DNA from: JAGQOZ01 sp041399205
GTDB taxonomy: Bacteria > Planctomycetota > Planctomycetia > Pirellulales > Pirellulaceae
DNA: 64,000 nt
Direction of reading: 5' to 3'
NCBI GenBank assembly: GCA_041399205.1
Contig: JAWKTK010000008.1
Location: forward strand, 248,001-312,000
Below, in pieces: positions 11,375-19,509 of the stretch (positions are counted from its first letter, which is position 1; the number at the start of each line of letters is the position of its first letter). Below the pieces are notes generated by a model, which searched no databases, was not told where the DNA came from, and was given only the letters and a program-made list of their open reading frames with translations. A program made the translations under genes and the position numbers.

Positions 11375-12712
11375 TCAATCGGGCGACTCGGTAGACTCGC
11401 CCGCTTTTATGGTAACTTGCACTTCGCCGCGATTATCGCCTAGCTGTCCCGCCATTTCATTGATGCGAAAATACAGCGTTCCGGAAGTTTCGGCTTTCCA
11501 GGTACGAACATTTCCCACGGCAAAGGCGTTGCGCAAGCCGTCGGTTTGGTTTGGCGAAACCACGGCCGCCAGCAATTGTCCCAATGGCCGTCCTTGATGG
11601 TATTGAATGGTAATTCCGTTCGGTTCGCTGATCCAGGGTTCCGATTCGTGCCGAACCGTGAACGAACCGTTGGCCGCAAGGACATACGCTTGCCCTGCTT
11701 CGACCTGAATCCCCGAATCTTGCCAACCTTTGGCCGAATCAACTCGGACGGACGTTTCGTCACTCCCAGGCTTTACCGCAGTAAATCCATCCTTGGCGGG
11801 ACGACTCCAAACAACATCTTGTGCAGGATCGTATCCGTAATCCAAGTTGGTCACAAACAACTGCCAATCTCGCTGCAACGCTTTGCCATCGTTGCGAAAC
11901 ATCCGACCAAAGTGGCTGCTGAACGCGGCGTCGTTCAATTCGACCGCCTTTTGCATATGGTGAAAACGCTCTCGATAAGCGGGGTGTCGATCAAAGAAAT
12001 AGCACACGGCCCACGACCATCCGTAAGGCGTGTTTTGCCGAAAGTCTTCGTTGCGGAAGCGTACAATATCCGACAAAGTGCGACTGCGCCCGGCGGCAAT
12101 TTCGTCTTGCACCATTTTGATTCGGCCCCAATACGGAAACTGGTCTTTCGAATGGGGATTCGCGTTTAGTGACAACTTTCCGTCAGTCCAGCGATGCGTG
12201 GCCAGAAGTTCGGCCACGCCTTCGTTGTACCAAGCCGCGCCGGTGCCGCCCAACTGCGTGCTCAGAAAGGCGTGGGTTCCTTCGTGCAGTAGCAGGTGAC
12301 GCAAGTAATCATCACCCGGCTGTTCGTTGACCCAGACTTCGTGGCCTCGTTGAAATCCGTTCAGAAACACGGGCAAGTCTGCCGGTAGCAAGCCGGCGTT
12401 GCGAAAGCGAACCGGGTTGCGAATCAAATAGGCCGTGATTTTCCAGTCGGTTGCCGATTCCGGCGAAACGACAAAGTATTCGCACCAATGCGGTACGGCA
12501 AGATCAAACACTCGAGTCAATTCCGTCGTGCGCTGGTCAATCGGAAGATCGGTCACCAAGTGAATGTGCTGTCCTTGCAAATGGCGAAGCCCATCTTTTT
12601 CTTGCGACCAACCAGTCGAACCCATCAGTAACGCCAAGCCGATCACCCAGTAGGGAACGCTTGGTCGAAGCAGACGCACTGGTTTTTCCTTTAAGACGAT
12701 TTGATTATGCAT
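11375..12712 (-). CDS. Secreted zinc metallopeptidase-like protein with C-terminal LecA/PA-IL-like domain
   Basis: The 445-residue protein has an N-terminal hydrophobic export segment (about residues 20-35, ending near 'GWSQ'). The middle carries a gluzincin-type HExxH motif (H143-E-G-T-H147) followed by 'WYNEGVAE', whose E164 is placed to be the third zinc ligand, as in DUF1570-like peptidases. The C-terminal third (from about residue 315) has 'SGIQVEAGQAYVL' and 'GRPLGQLLAAV', resembling the LecA/PA-IL galactose-lectin-like fold. The metallopeptidase assignment is from motifs only; substrate is unknown. It may process cell-surface proteins, with the lectin-like domain supplying carbohydrate binding (inference). 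Confidence 0.7.
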   Translation of the reverse strand: MHNQIVLKEKPVRLLRPSVPYWVIGLALLMGSTGWSQEKDGLRHLQGQHIHLVTDLPIDQRTTELTRVFDLAVPHWCEYFVVSPESATDWKITAYLIRNPVRFRNAGLLPADLPVFLNGFQRGHEVWVNEQPGDDYLRHLLLHEGTHAFLSTQLGGTGAAWYNEGVAELLATHRWTDGKLSLNANPHSKDQFPYWGRIKMVQDEIAAGRSRTLSDIVRFRNEDFRQNTPYGWSWAVCYFFDRHPAYRERFHHMQKAVELNDAAFSSHFGRMFRNDGKALQRDWQLFVTNLDYGYDPAQDVVWSRPAKDGFTAVKPGSDETSVRVDSAKGWQDSGIQVEAGQAYVLAANGSFTVRHESEPWISEPNGITIQYHQGRPLGQLLAAVVSPNQTDGLRNAFAVGNVRTWKAETSGTLYFRINEMAGQLGDNRGEVQVTIKAGESTESPD

Positions 12713-12791
12713 GGAATATCAGGCTAAGATACGGGCCCACTGTTGGTTCGGTTGTTTGTAATTGTAGCCTGTTTGCTCTGGCGGTATCAAA

Positions 12792-13856
12792 ATGTCGCGG
12801 CCTTTGACGCCTATAGCTATTGTAGTGACATGTCTAGTGGTTGCGGCTGGCTGTCGGCCTCAACCGCAAGTTGTGGTGTATGCGTCGCTGGATCAAGAGT
12901 TTTCCGAACCGATCTTTCAGCAATTTGAAGCGGAAACGGGAATTAAAGTCCGAGCCCTGTTTGATACCGAGGCCAACAAGACCGCTGGACTGACCAATCG
13001 GATTTTGATTTCGGAACGTAACCGGCCGCGTTGCGATCTTTTCTGGAACAACGAAATCATCAATACCATTCGGCTCCAAAACGCCGGCCTGTTAGCGACG
13101 GCACATCCAGCTGATCGCGCCCAATTCCCCGACGAATTCTGCGACCGGCAAGACGAATGGTTCGGACTGGCGGCACGTGCACGAGTATTACTGCTGAATA
13201 CAGAACGGTTTCCTGCGGAAGGTGGAGTTTCTCGTCCCAATTCGTTGCACGATTTGATTGATCCCAAGTGGCAAGGCCAAGTGGGGATGGCCAAGCCGCT
13301 GTTCGGCACGACGGCTACGCACGCCGCTTGCTTGAGAACGTTATGGGGCGAAGCAAAATTCAAGACGTTTTACCAGCAGCTACACAAGAACGTGCGGATC
13401 TTTCCGGGCAACAAGCAAGTGGCACAAGCGGTTTCTTCGGGACAAATTGCCTTCGGTATTACGGACACCGACGACGCGATTATCGAACTGGAACAAGGCC
13501 GCCCCGTCGCGATCGTTTTTCCCGATCAAGACGCAGACCAGATGGGCACGTTGTTCATTCCCAATTCGCTGGCCATCATTCGCAACGGACCGAATCCAGC
13601 TGAAGCGAAGTTGCTATTGGACTATTTACTTTCAGCCAGTGTTGAATCTGCGTTGGCACAAGGTCCTAGTGCGCAGATCCCGTTGGCTCAGGGGGTGACG
13701 GCGCGTTCTCGAGTCGAACCGGCGGTGGACGCAATACAGGAGGATTCCCCAAACTGGATTGGCGGAATCAAAGTGATGGATGTTGATCTTAGAATGGCCG
13801 CGAACCATTGGGACGAAGTGGCAGAATTCTTGACGCAGACGTTTGCGTCAAATTGA
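12792..13856 (+). CDS. Iron(III)-type ABC transporter substrate-binding lipoprotein (FutA/FbpA-like)
   Basis: The 354-residue protein begins with a lipoprotein signal (lipobox 'VAAGC', C21). The mature part reads like a family 1 extracellular solute-binding protein: 'VVVYASLDQEFSEPIFQQFE', 'FWNNEI', 'WQGQVGMAKP', 'GTLFIPNSLAII'. Such proteins bind Fe3+ or small organic solutes outside the cytoplasmic membrane and deliver them to an ABC permease. No permease or ATPase gene lies beside it; the next gene is an Nramp-like carrier (86-base gap, same strand). Metal binding is inferred from family resemblance; no ligand residues were verified. Confidence 0.85.
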   Translation: MSRPLTPIAIVVTCLVVAAGCRPQPQVVVYASLDQEFSEPIFQQFEAETGIKVRALFDTEANKTAGLTNRILISERNRPRCDLFWNNEIINTIRLQNAGLLATAHPADRAQFPDEFCDRQDEWFGLAARARVLLLNTERFPAEGGVSRPNSLHDLIDPKWQGQVGMAKPLFGTTATHAACLRTLWGEAKFKTFYQQLHKNVRIFPGNKQVAQAVSSGQIAFGITDTDDAIIELEQGRPVAIVFPDQDADQMGTLFIPNSLAIIRNGPNPAEAKLLLDYLLSASVESALAQGPSAQIPLAQGVTARSRVEPAVDAIQEDSPNWIGGIKVMDVDLRMAANHWDEVAEFLTQTFASN

Positions 13857-13873
13857 TCCAAATTTCTTTGTTA

Positions 13874-13904
13874 CCGGCAAAATCTTTCCGGGCGAATTTG
13901 CCGG
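13874..13904 (+). other. Small intergenic hairpin
   Basis: An 8 bp perfect stem (13874-13881 with 13897-13904) lies just after the solute-binding protein gene. No T-run follows, so it is a weak terminator candidate or RNA-processing structure at best. Confidence 0.35.
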
Positions 13905-13942
13905 AACCGACTAAGCTGGGCAAGATGAAAAACAGGTGGTGA

Positions 13943-15457
13943 ATGATAGATGACTCGATGACCCACCAGGGCGCGGACGATGCAGCGCCGGGCGATGTCG
14001 TTCCCGATCATGTGGTCCGTTCGGGCCAATTGCCGGCCATGCGATATCACGATCTGCCAGACGCGATTCCGGTTCGCAAGATGCTGGGGCCAGGCATTAT
14101 CTTGGCCGGTATGGCATTGGGCAGCGGCGAATTCATTCTCTGGCCGTACATTACTTATCGCAGTGGCTTTGTCTTTTTCTGGGCGGCCATTGTCGGCGTG
14201 GCCATGCAGTACCTGATCAACATGGAGATCACTCGATGGACGCTGGCCACGGGAGAAACGGCGGTCACGGCTTTTGCCGATTGAGCAAATGGTGGGCGCC
14301 CGTCTTTTTGCTGCTGAACATTATTCCTTGGGCGGTTCCGGCGTGGGCCACCGGTGCTGGCGAATTGGCCATTTGGTTGTTTTGGGGCGCTGAACATCAC
14401 AACAGTCAATATGACACGGTGTTGGCGATTGTCGGATTGGTAACGTGCGGCGTCTTGTTGACGGCAGGGCCTGTGATTTACGAAACCGTAGAACGCATTC
14501 AATTCGTTCTGGTGACGCTGGTTATTGTTTTGGTGCTGGGGCTGACGTTGTTCTTGGTTTCGGATCGAACGGAAGCGGTTGCCGAAATGAGCCGTTCGGT
14601 GGTGACGGCTGGTTCGCCCGAATATGTCCCAGACTTGGATGCCAAGATGTTGCTGGGCGGCTCTGGCCTTTGCAGGCGCTGGAGGCACGCTGAATTTGGC
14701 ACAAAGCGATTACATCAAGGAAAAGGGATATGGAATGGGCAAGTTCATTGGGCGACTGACCAGCCCAGTCACCGGAAAGGCGGAAGCGACCAGTGAAATC
14801 GGCTATTTCTTTCCGATCAACCGCGCGAATCTAGATCGCTGGCAAACTTGGTGGCGAAATGCATCGCTGGAGCACTTTTTCAGCTTCTTTGTGACATGCC
14901 TGGTCTGTTTAATTGCCTTGACACTGATCACGTATTGTTTGGTGTTTAACCGTGATGGAAGCCGCCAGATTGGGGAAGATCAATTTGCGAAACATGATCT
15001 GAGTTTTATTTTTGGCGAAGCGGACGTGATTCAGAGTCAGCTTGGATCGATTGCCAGCGGAACGTTTATTGTGATTGGAATTGCCGTTTTGTTGACAACA
15101 GAAATTGGCATTTTGGACGCAACCAGTCGAATTTCCACGAATATTGTTAAAACCGTTTGGCTTCGCGATCAGACGTCCCTTTCGGAAAGCCGAATTTACC
15201 TCGGATTCCTGTGGGCGACGATTTTGCTGGGGATAGGGCTGCTGATGACCGCAGGTTCGGCCATCAAGCAGATTACTGTCGCTGCAGCCATGAATGGTGG
15301 GGTAATGTTTCTATACAGTGTCGTCTTACTGTATTTGAATACCCGATCACTTCCCGACGTGATTCGACCGTCACTGTGGCGACGATTGGCAATGTCACTG
15401 ATCGTTCTTTTTTTTGGGTACTTTACGGCAAGGGCGATTTGGGGCCTTTTCGGTTAG
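13943..15457 (+). pseudogene. Nramp-like metal transporter, two compensating frameshifts
   Basis: Three overlapping frames encode one continuous Nramp-family-like membrane protein of about 500 residues. Frame 1 covers 13943-14280 ('MLGPGIILAGMALGSGEFIL'); homology resumes in another frame with 'LSKWWAPVFLLLNIIPWAVP' to about 14660, then returns to the first frame with 'LAFAGAGGTLNLAQSDY' to 15457. A missing C in the CC at 14277-14278 and one extra base near 14661-14663 explain both shifts. About ten hydrophobic segments are visible. The canonical DPGN motif of TM1 is replaced by 'GSGE', so it belongs to an Nramp-related branch and need not carry Mn/Fe. Typed pseudogene because the frame is broken as given; sequencing error is equally likely. 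Confidence 0.75.
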
Positions 15458-15568
15458 GCCCGAACCGTCGATATTTGCATTTGTGGACTCATTTGAAGCT
15501 CGATAGAATGCCAATTCTAGAAGTGTTTTTTTCTTTAATAACTCTATTGAACGGCCACGGAGGTGGAT

Positions 15569-15967
15569 GTGCAAACGAATGTCTCGATGAGGCACGGCCA
15601 TTTGAGCCAGGGCACCCAAGATCGAATTACAGCCAAAGTCAGCAAGTTGTCACGTTTTTACGACCGAATTACGGCCGTGAATGTGACGGTTGATCTGAAA
15701 CGAGAAGATGCGCCAGAAGTGGAAATACGCGTTTCGGCCGAATTAGCCGAAGATTTTGTCGCTCGAGACAGCGCAGTCAATGTGATCGGTGCCGTCGAAT
15801 CGGCCGTCCAAAAGCTGGAGCAACAGCTGAGGAAGCATAAGCAGAAAATGACCGACCACCGCAATCTTGGTAGGCGAGTAAACGCAGAGCTGGTGGAACA
15901 AGACGAGCTGTCCGACGACAACGAGCTTGTGGAAGAAGGCGAAGCAGAACAGAATGAAGAAGCGTAG
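15569..15967 (+). CDS. hpf: Ribosome hibernation promoting factor (HPF/RaiA family)
   Basis: The start is taken at GTG 15569, giving 'MQTNVSMRHGHLS', the usual family N-terminus, with GGAGG five bases upstream; an in-frame GTG at 15563 overlaps the SD. The fold signature follows: 'RITAKVSKLSRFYDRITAVN', a central strand pair, and a helix ending 'AVQKLEQQLRKHKQK'. The 132-residue protein has an acidic tail of about 30 residues instead of the long-form dimerisation domain, so it is a short HPF with a tail. It binds 30S/70S ribosomes in slow growth. Co-location with EIIA(Ntr), HPr and EI is the common hpf-ptsN arrangement. Confidence 0.9.
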   Translation: MQTNVSMRHGHLSQGTQDRITAKVSKLSRFYDRITAVNVTVDLKREDAPEVEIRVSAELAEDFVARDSAVNVIGAVESAVQKLEQQLRKHKQKMTDHRNLGRRVNAELVEQDELSDDNELVEEGEAEQNEEA

Positions 15968-16035
15968 TTTTCGGTTTTGATTGGAGTCCGTGTTTCAGTT
16001 TGATTCAAATCTGACCGGTGAAAGGTTTAAGCGAG

Positions 16036-16512
16036 ATGAAATTTTCAGATTTTGTGTGTGGCGACGCGATTCGCATGCAATTAGATGCGGACGACAAAGA
16101 GTCGGTCATTCGAGAAATGGTCAGTGCCTTGGTCGCCGCTGGCCAAGTTAAAGAAGGCGAAAAGGACGACATTCTCAAGGCCATTCTGAAACGCGAAGAA
16201 TTGGGAAGTACCGGCATTGGGCGAGGCATTGCGGTTCCGCACACCAAGCACCCTTCCGTGGACAAACTATTGGGAACCGTCGCCGTCAGTGAAGATGGCG
16301 TGGATTTTGACAGTTTAGACGGTGAAAAAGTGCAGCTATTCTTTCTGCTGATTTCGCCGCCTGATCGACCTGGTGATCATCTCCGCGCTTTGGAGAATAT
16401 TTCGCGGCAGCTTCGTGATGAAACGTTCTGTCGTTTCTTGAAGCAAGCCAAGACCAGTCAGGATGTCATACAATTGCTGGACGAGGCAGACAATAATCAG
16501 TTCGTATCGTAA
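16036..16512 (+). CDS. PTS EIIA domain protein (PtsN/fructose-type)
   Basis: The ATG at 16036 starts 'MKFSDFVCGDAI'; the frame extends upstream to 16018 without a better start. The 158 residues form one EIIA(Fru/Ntr) domain: 'LKREELGSTGIGRGIAVPH' with phospho-acceptor H69, then 'LFFLLISP' and 'HLRALENISRQLRD'. It takes phosphate from HPr. No EIIB/EIIC sugar permease is encoded nearby, so a regulatory (PTS-Ntr-like) role is likely (inference from context). It lies between hpf and the HPr gene, with only a 21-base gap to the latter, indicating an operon. Confidence 0.9.
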   Translation: MKFSDFVCGDAIRMQLDADDKESVIREMVSALVAAGQVKEGEKDDILKAILKREELGSTGIGRGIAVPHTKHPSVDKLLGTVAVSEDGVDFDSLDGEKVQLFFLLISPPDRPGDHLRALENISRQLRDETFCRFLKQAKTSQDVIQLLDEADNNQFVS

Positions 16513-16533
16513 GGAAGCTGGCCGTTGAAAGAA

Positions 16534-16818
16534 ATGGAAGCATCCCAGGCTACGGTATCTGGCACCGTATCGATAAAGAATCGGCAAGGTCTGCATGCGC
16601 GGCCAGCAGATCGATTTGTCCGACTTGCGCTGTCATTCGACGCGGCGGTCACCATTGTCAAAGATAACCAACAAGTAGATGGGAAAAGCATTCTGAATCT
16701 GTTGACTTTGGGTGCGGAACAGGGTACCCAGCTTGAAATTCGAACCTCGGGAACGGACGCCGAACAGGCTTTGGCGGCTTTGACAGCTCTGGTTAACAGT
16801 GGTTTTGATGAAGATTGA
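16534..16818 (+). CDS. Phosphocarrier protein HPr
   Basis: The protein is 94 residues from ATG 16534 (a TTG at 16525 is an alternative). The active-site motif 'NRQGLHARPA' holds H21, phosphorylated by enzyme I; the regulatory-site region reads 'DGKSILNLLTLGAEQGT'. Length and order match HPr. It passes phosphate from EI (next gene) to the EIIA encoded just upstream. The serine in 'GKSIL' corresponds to the HPr-kinase site of other phyla; no HPr kinase gene is visible here. Confidence 0.93.
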   Translation: MEASQATVSGTVSIKNRQGLHARPADRFVRLALSFDAAVTIVKDNQQVDGKSILNLLTLGAEQGTQLEIRTSGTDAEQALAALTALVNSGFDED

Positions 16819-16901
16819 TCCATTGCATCAATCTCGATTCGACCTTCCTTGAAGCAAGCAACTCGAGACGTTCGCTCCACAGCAGGATTGGTGCAGGAAA
16901 C

Positions 16902-18665
16902 ATGCAAACGTTTAGGGGAATCGCCGTTTCACCCGGGGTAGCCATTGGCGAGGCGTTTGTGCTGGACCAAGAAGGGTTCCGCATCCCTAATCGGTTTGTG
17001 GACCGAGATGCCGTGGAAGATGAACTGGACCGCTTTCGACATTCCGTGGAAGCGGTGTCGGCGGCACTGAACCGAAATCGCCAAGAAGTGGCCGAACAAC
17101 TGGGCGAACAGTACGGCGCCATCTTTTCCGCTCAATTGCAGATGCTGTGTGATTCACAACTGCAAAACGAAATCGAAACGCATATTCGAAGTCGACACTA
17201 TTCGCCCGAATACGCCGTCAGTCGCACGCTACGCCGCTATGCCAAAGTGTTCCAGAATCTGGAAAACAAATATATGGCAGAACGAGCTCACGATGTGGTG
17301 GACATCGAGCGACGCTTGTTGCAAGAACTGCTGGGACGTCAGCGCGAAGAGCTGTCCCATTTGAAATCGCCCGTGATTGTCCTGGCACACAATCTCACGC
17401 CCAGTGAAACCGCCAATCTAGACCGTAATTTCGTTTTGGGCTTTGTTTCAGAATTGGGCGGACCAGGCGGTCATACCGCGATTGTGGCCGAAGCCCTGGA
17501 GCTTCCAGCCATTGTCGGCACCGGTCCCATACTCAGCGATGTCTCTGGCGGCGACACGCTCATTGTGGATGGTGAAAACGGATTGGTCATCCTGGATCCC
17601 GATGAAGAAACCATTCAGAAATATCGGCGACAGGCGGCCAGCCGCAAGACGCAGCGAGCCGAGTGGCAGTCTTTGCGTGAACTGCCCGCCGTTACGCTAG
17701 ACGGCGCTGAACTGGAAATTAAGGCCAATATCGAATTTCCTCGAGAAGTCGAGGCTTGCTTGGATCGAGGTGCTGCGGGAATTGGCTTGTATCGAACCGA
17801 ATTCTTGTACCTAGGCACCCAAGAAGATCCCACCGAAGAAGACCACCTTAACGCCTATACGGATGTGATCAAGGCCATGGATGATCGGCCCGTTGTCATT
17901 CGAACGTTGGACTTGGGCGCCGACAAGATGGGACGAGGCCAGTCGAACCAAGACGAAAAGAACCCTTTCTTGGGTCTACGCAGTATTCGACTTTCACTTC
18001 GCAATTTGCCGCTGTTTCGCACTCAATTACGAGCGATCCTGCGAGCCAGTGTCTTGGGCGATGTCAGCCTGATGTTCCCACTGATCAGCACAATCCAAGA
18101 ACTGCGGCAAGCAAAGCTCTACCTCGCTGACATCATGGAAGATCTGGAAGAAGAAGGGATTGCGTTTGATCGTGATATTAAGGTTGGCATGATGGTGGAG
18201 GTTCCCGCCGTGGTCCTGATGATGGTCCGCTTTGTAAAAGAAGTTGACTTTATCATCATTGGTACGAACGACTTGATTCAGTATTCTCTGGCAGTCGATC
18301 GCAGCAACCGTGATGTCGCGAATCTGTACGATGCGTCACATCCAGCCGTGATTAGAATGATTAAAATGACGGTGGATTCTGCGCTAAAAGAAGGTGTTCC
18401 GGCGACCCTATGTGGTCAAATGAGCGCAAATCCGATATACACTGCGTTGTTGCTTGGGTTGGGCTTGCGCAGTTTCAGTATTCCGCCAGGAGCCATTCCT
18501 GAGGTAAAAAACGCATGTCGTTTGACTGAAATTGGTCATTGCAATGAAATAGCCATGAAAGTCCTTGAGATGGACAACGCTCAGCAAGTGAGTGATTTTT
18601 TGCGACTTGAATATGCCCGACTACGCAACTTGACGGAACAAGAAGAAGGAAATGTTAGCGGCTAG
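16902..18665 (+). CDS. ptsI: PTS enzyme I (phosphoenolpyruvate-protein phosphotransferase)
   Basis: It autophosphorylates from PEP and hands phosphate to HPr. ATG 16902 gives 'MQTFRGIAVSPGVAIGEAF' with GCAGGAAA just upstream; the frame is open back to 16815. The 587-residue length is that of a classical EI with no N-terminal GAF domain. The active-site segment is 'GGPGGHTAIVAEAL' (H191). The PEP-binding barrel shows 'GIGLYRTEFLY', 'RTLDLGADK', 'FIIIGTNDLIQY' and the catalytic-cysteine region 'ATLCGQMSANP'. It ends an hpf-ptsN-HPr-EI gene set with no sugar permease. Confidence 0.96.
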   Translation: MQTFRGIAVSPGVAIGEAFVLDQEGFRIPNRFVDRDAVEDELDRFRHSVEAVSAALNRNRQEVAEQLGEQYGAIFSAQLQMLCDSQLQNEIETHIRSRHYSPEYAVSRTLRRYAKVFQNLENKYMAERAHDVVDIERRLLQELLGRQREELSHLKSPVIVLAHNLTPSETANLDRNFVLGFVSELGGPGGHTAIVAEALELPAIVGTGPILSDVSGGDTLIVDGENGLVILDPDEETIQKYRRQAASRKTQRAEWQSLRELPAVTLDGAELEIKANIEFPREVEACLDRGAAGIGLYRTEFLYLGTQEDPTEEDHLNAYTDVIKAMDDRPVVIRTLDLGADKMGRGQSNQDEKNPFLGLRSIRLSLRNLPLFRTQLRAILRASVLGDVSLMFPLISTIQELRQAKLYLADIMEDLEEEGIAFDRDIKVGMMVEVPAVVLMMVRFVKEVDFIIIGTNDLIQYSLAVDRSNRDVANLYDASHPAVIRMIKMTVDSALKEGVPATLCGQMSANPIYTALLLGLGLRSFSIPPGAIPEVKNACRLTEIGHCNEIAMKVLEMDNAQQVSDFLRLEYARLRNLTEQEEGNVSG

Positions 18666-18792
18666 GCCCACGGTGGTCACAAGCTCATTGGAAACAACAG
18701 AACCATTCGGCAAACATCGGAGAAATGCGACCGTTTTGTTGCGAATAGTTCATGTGGTCCCAGCGGACCGAGATTTAGAAACGGTTTTGTCG

Positions 18793-19452
18793 ATGATTCG
18801 GCAAAAATTACGAATTCGTTTTAGTAAACAAGGTGACTTACGACTAGTTAGCCACCGAGACTTAGCGCGCGCTGTGGAAAGACTGTTTCGGCGCGCAGAA
18901 CTCCCCTTGGCCATGACCGAAGGATTCCATCCTCATCCCAAAATTTCGTTTGTGTCCGCGTTGGCACTCGGGATTGAAGGGAAAAACGAAGTCATGGAGG
19001 TCATTCTCAGTCATCCGCAAGATCCGGACTCCGTGTTCCATAAGTTGCAAGACATGGCACCGGAGGGATTGATCATTCGAAGTGTGGAACAGATTGCTGA
19101 AAATCAGCCCAAGACTAAGCTCGATTCTGTGGCGTATGAAATCACTGTCCCATCAGAAAGGCAAGCGACCGTTAAGGAGCGAATGGAAGCATTTCTTCAT
19201 TCCGATTCCTGTGTCGTGGAAAACAGTAAGCGAAACGAGCCTATTGATATTCGTCATGATGTTGTTGACCTTACTTTAGTGGACAGTCTACTCAAGATGC
19301 GATTGCGTTTTTCAAGAACCGCAAGTGCCGGACCGCGAGATGTACTGAAAGTTCTGGGGCTAGACAGCCTGGAACAGGAAGGATACTGGCTCGCCAGAAC
19401 CGACGTCCGACTTGCCGGAAGCGTTTCATCCAATGCAAAGGAATACGTATGA
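18793..19452 (+). CDS. DUF2344 / TIGR03936-type protein (radical SAM-linked)
   Basis: The start is ATG 18793 ('MIRQKLRIRFSKQGDLRLVS'); the frame is open to 18652 inside the end of ptsI, but those residues do not look conserved. The 219-residue protein has the family signature 'RLVSHRDLARAVERLFRRA' followed by 'FHPHPKISFVSALALGIEG'. In many bacteria this domain is fused to or encoded beside a radical SAM protein and upstream of RNase G. Here no radical SAM gene is adjacent, and RNase E/G follows 57 bases later. The molecular function is unknown. Confidence 0.85.
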   Translation: MIRQKLRIRFSKQGDLRLVSHRDLARAVERLFRRAELPLAMTEGFHPHPKISFVSALALGIEGKNEVMEVILSHPQDPDSVFHKLQDMAPEGLIIRSVEQIAENQPKTKLDSVAYEITVPSERQATVKERMEAFLHSDSCVVENSKRNEPIDIRHDVVDLTLVDSLLKMRLRFSRTASAGPRDVLKVLGLDSLEQEGYWLARTDVRLAGSVSSNAKEYV

Positions 19453-19509
19453 CCGCATGTGACTGCTTGTCGTTAAGTCGCCTTGTCCAGGAAAGAAAGA
19501 CAAGACGAT

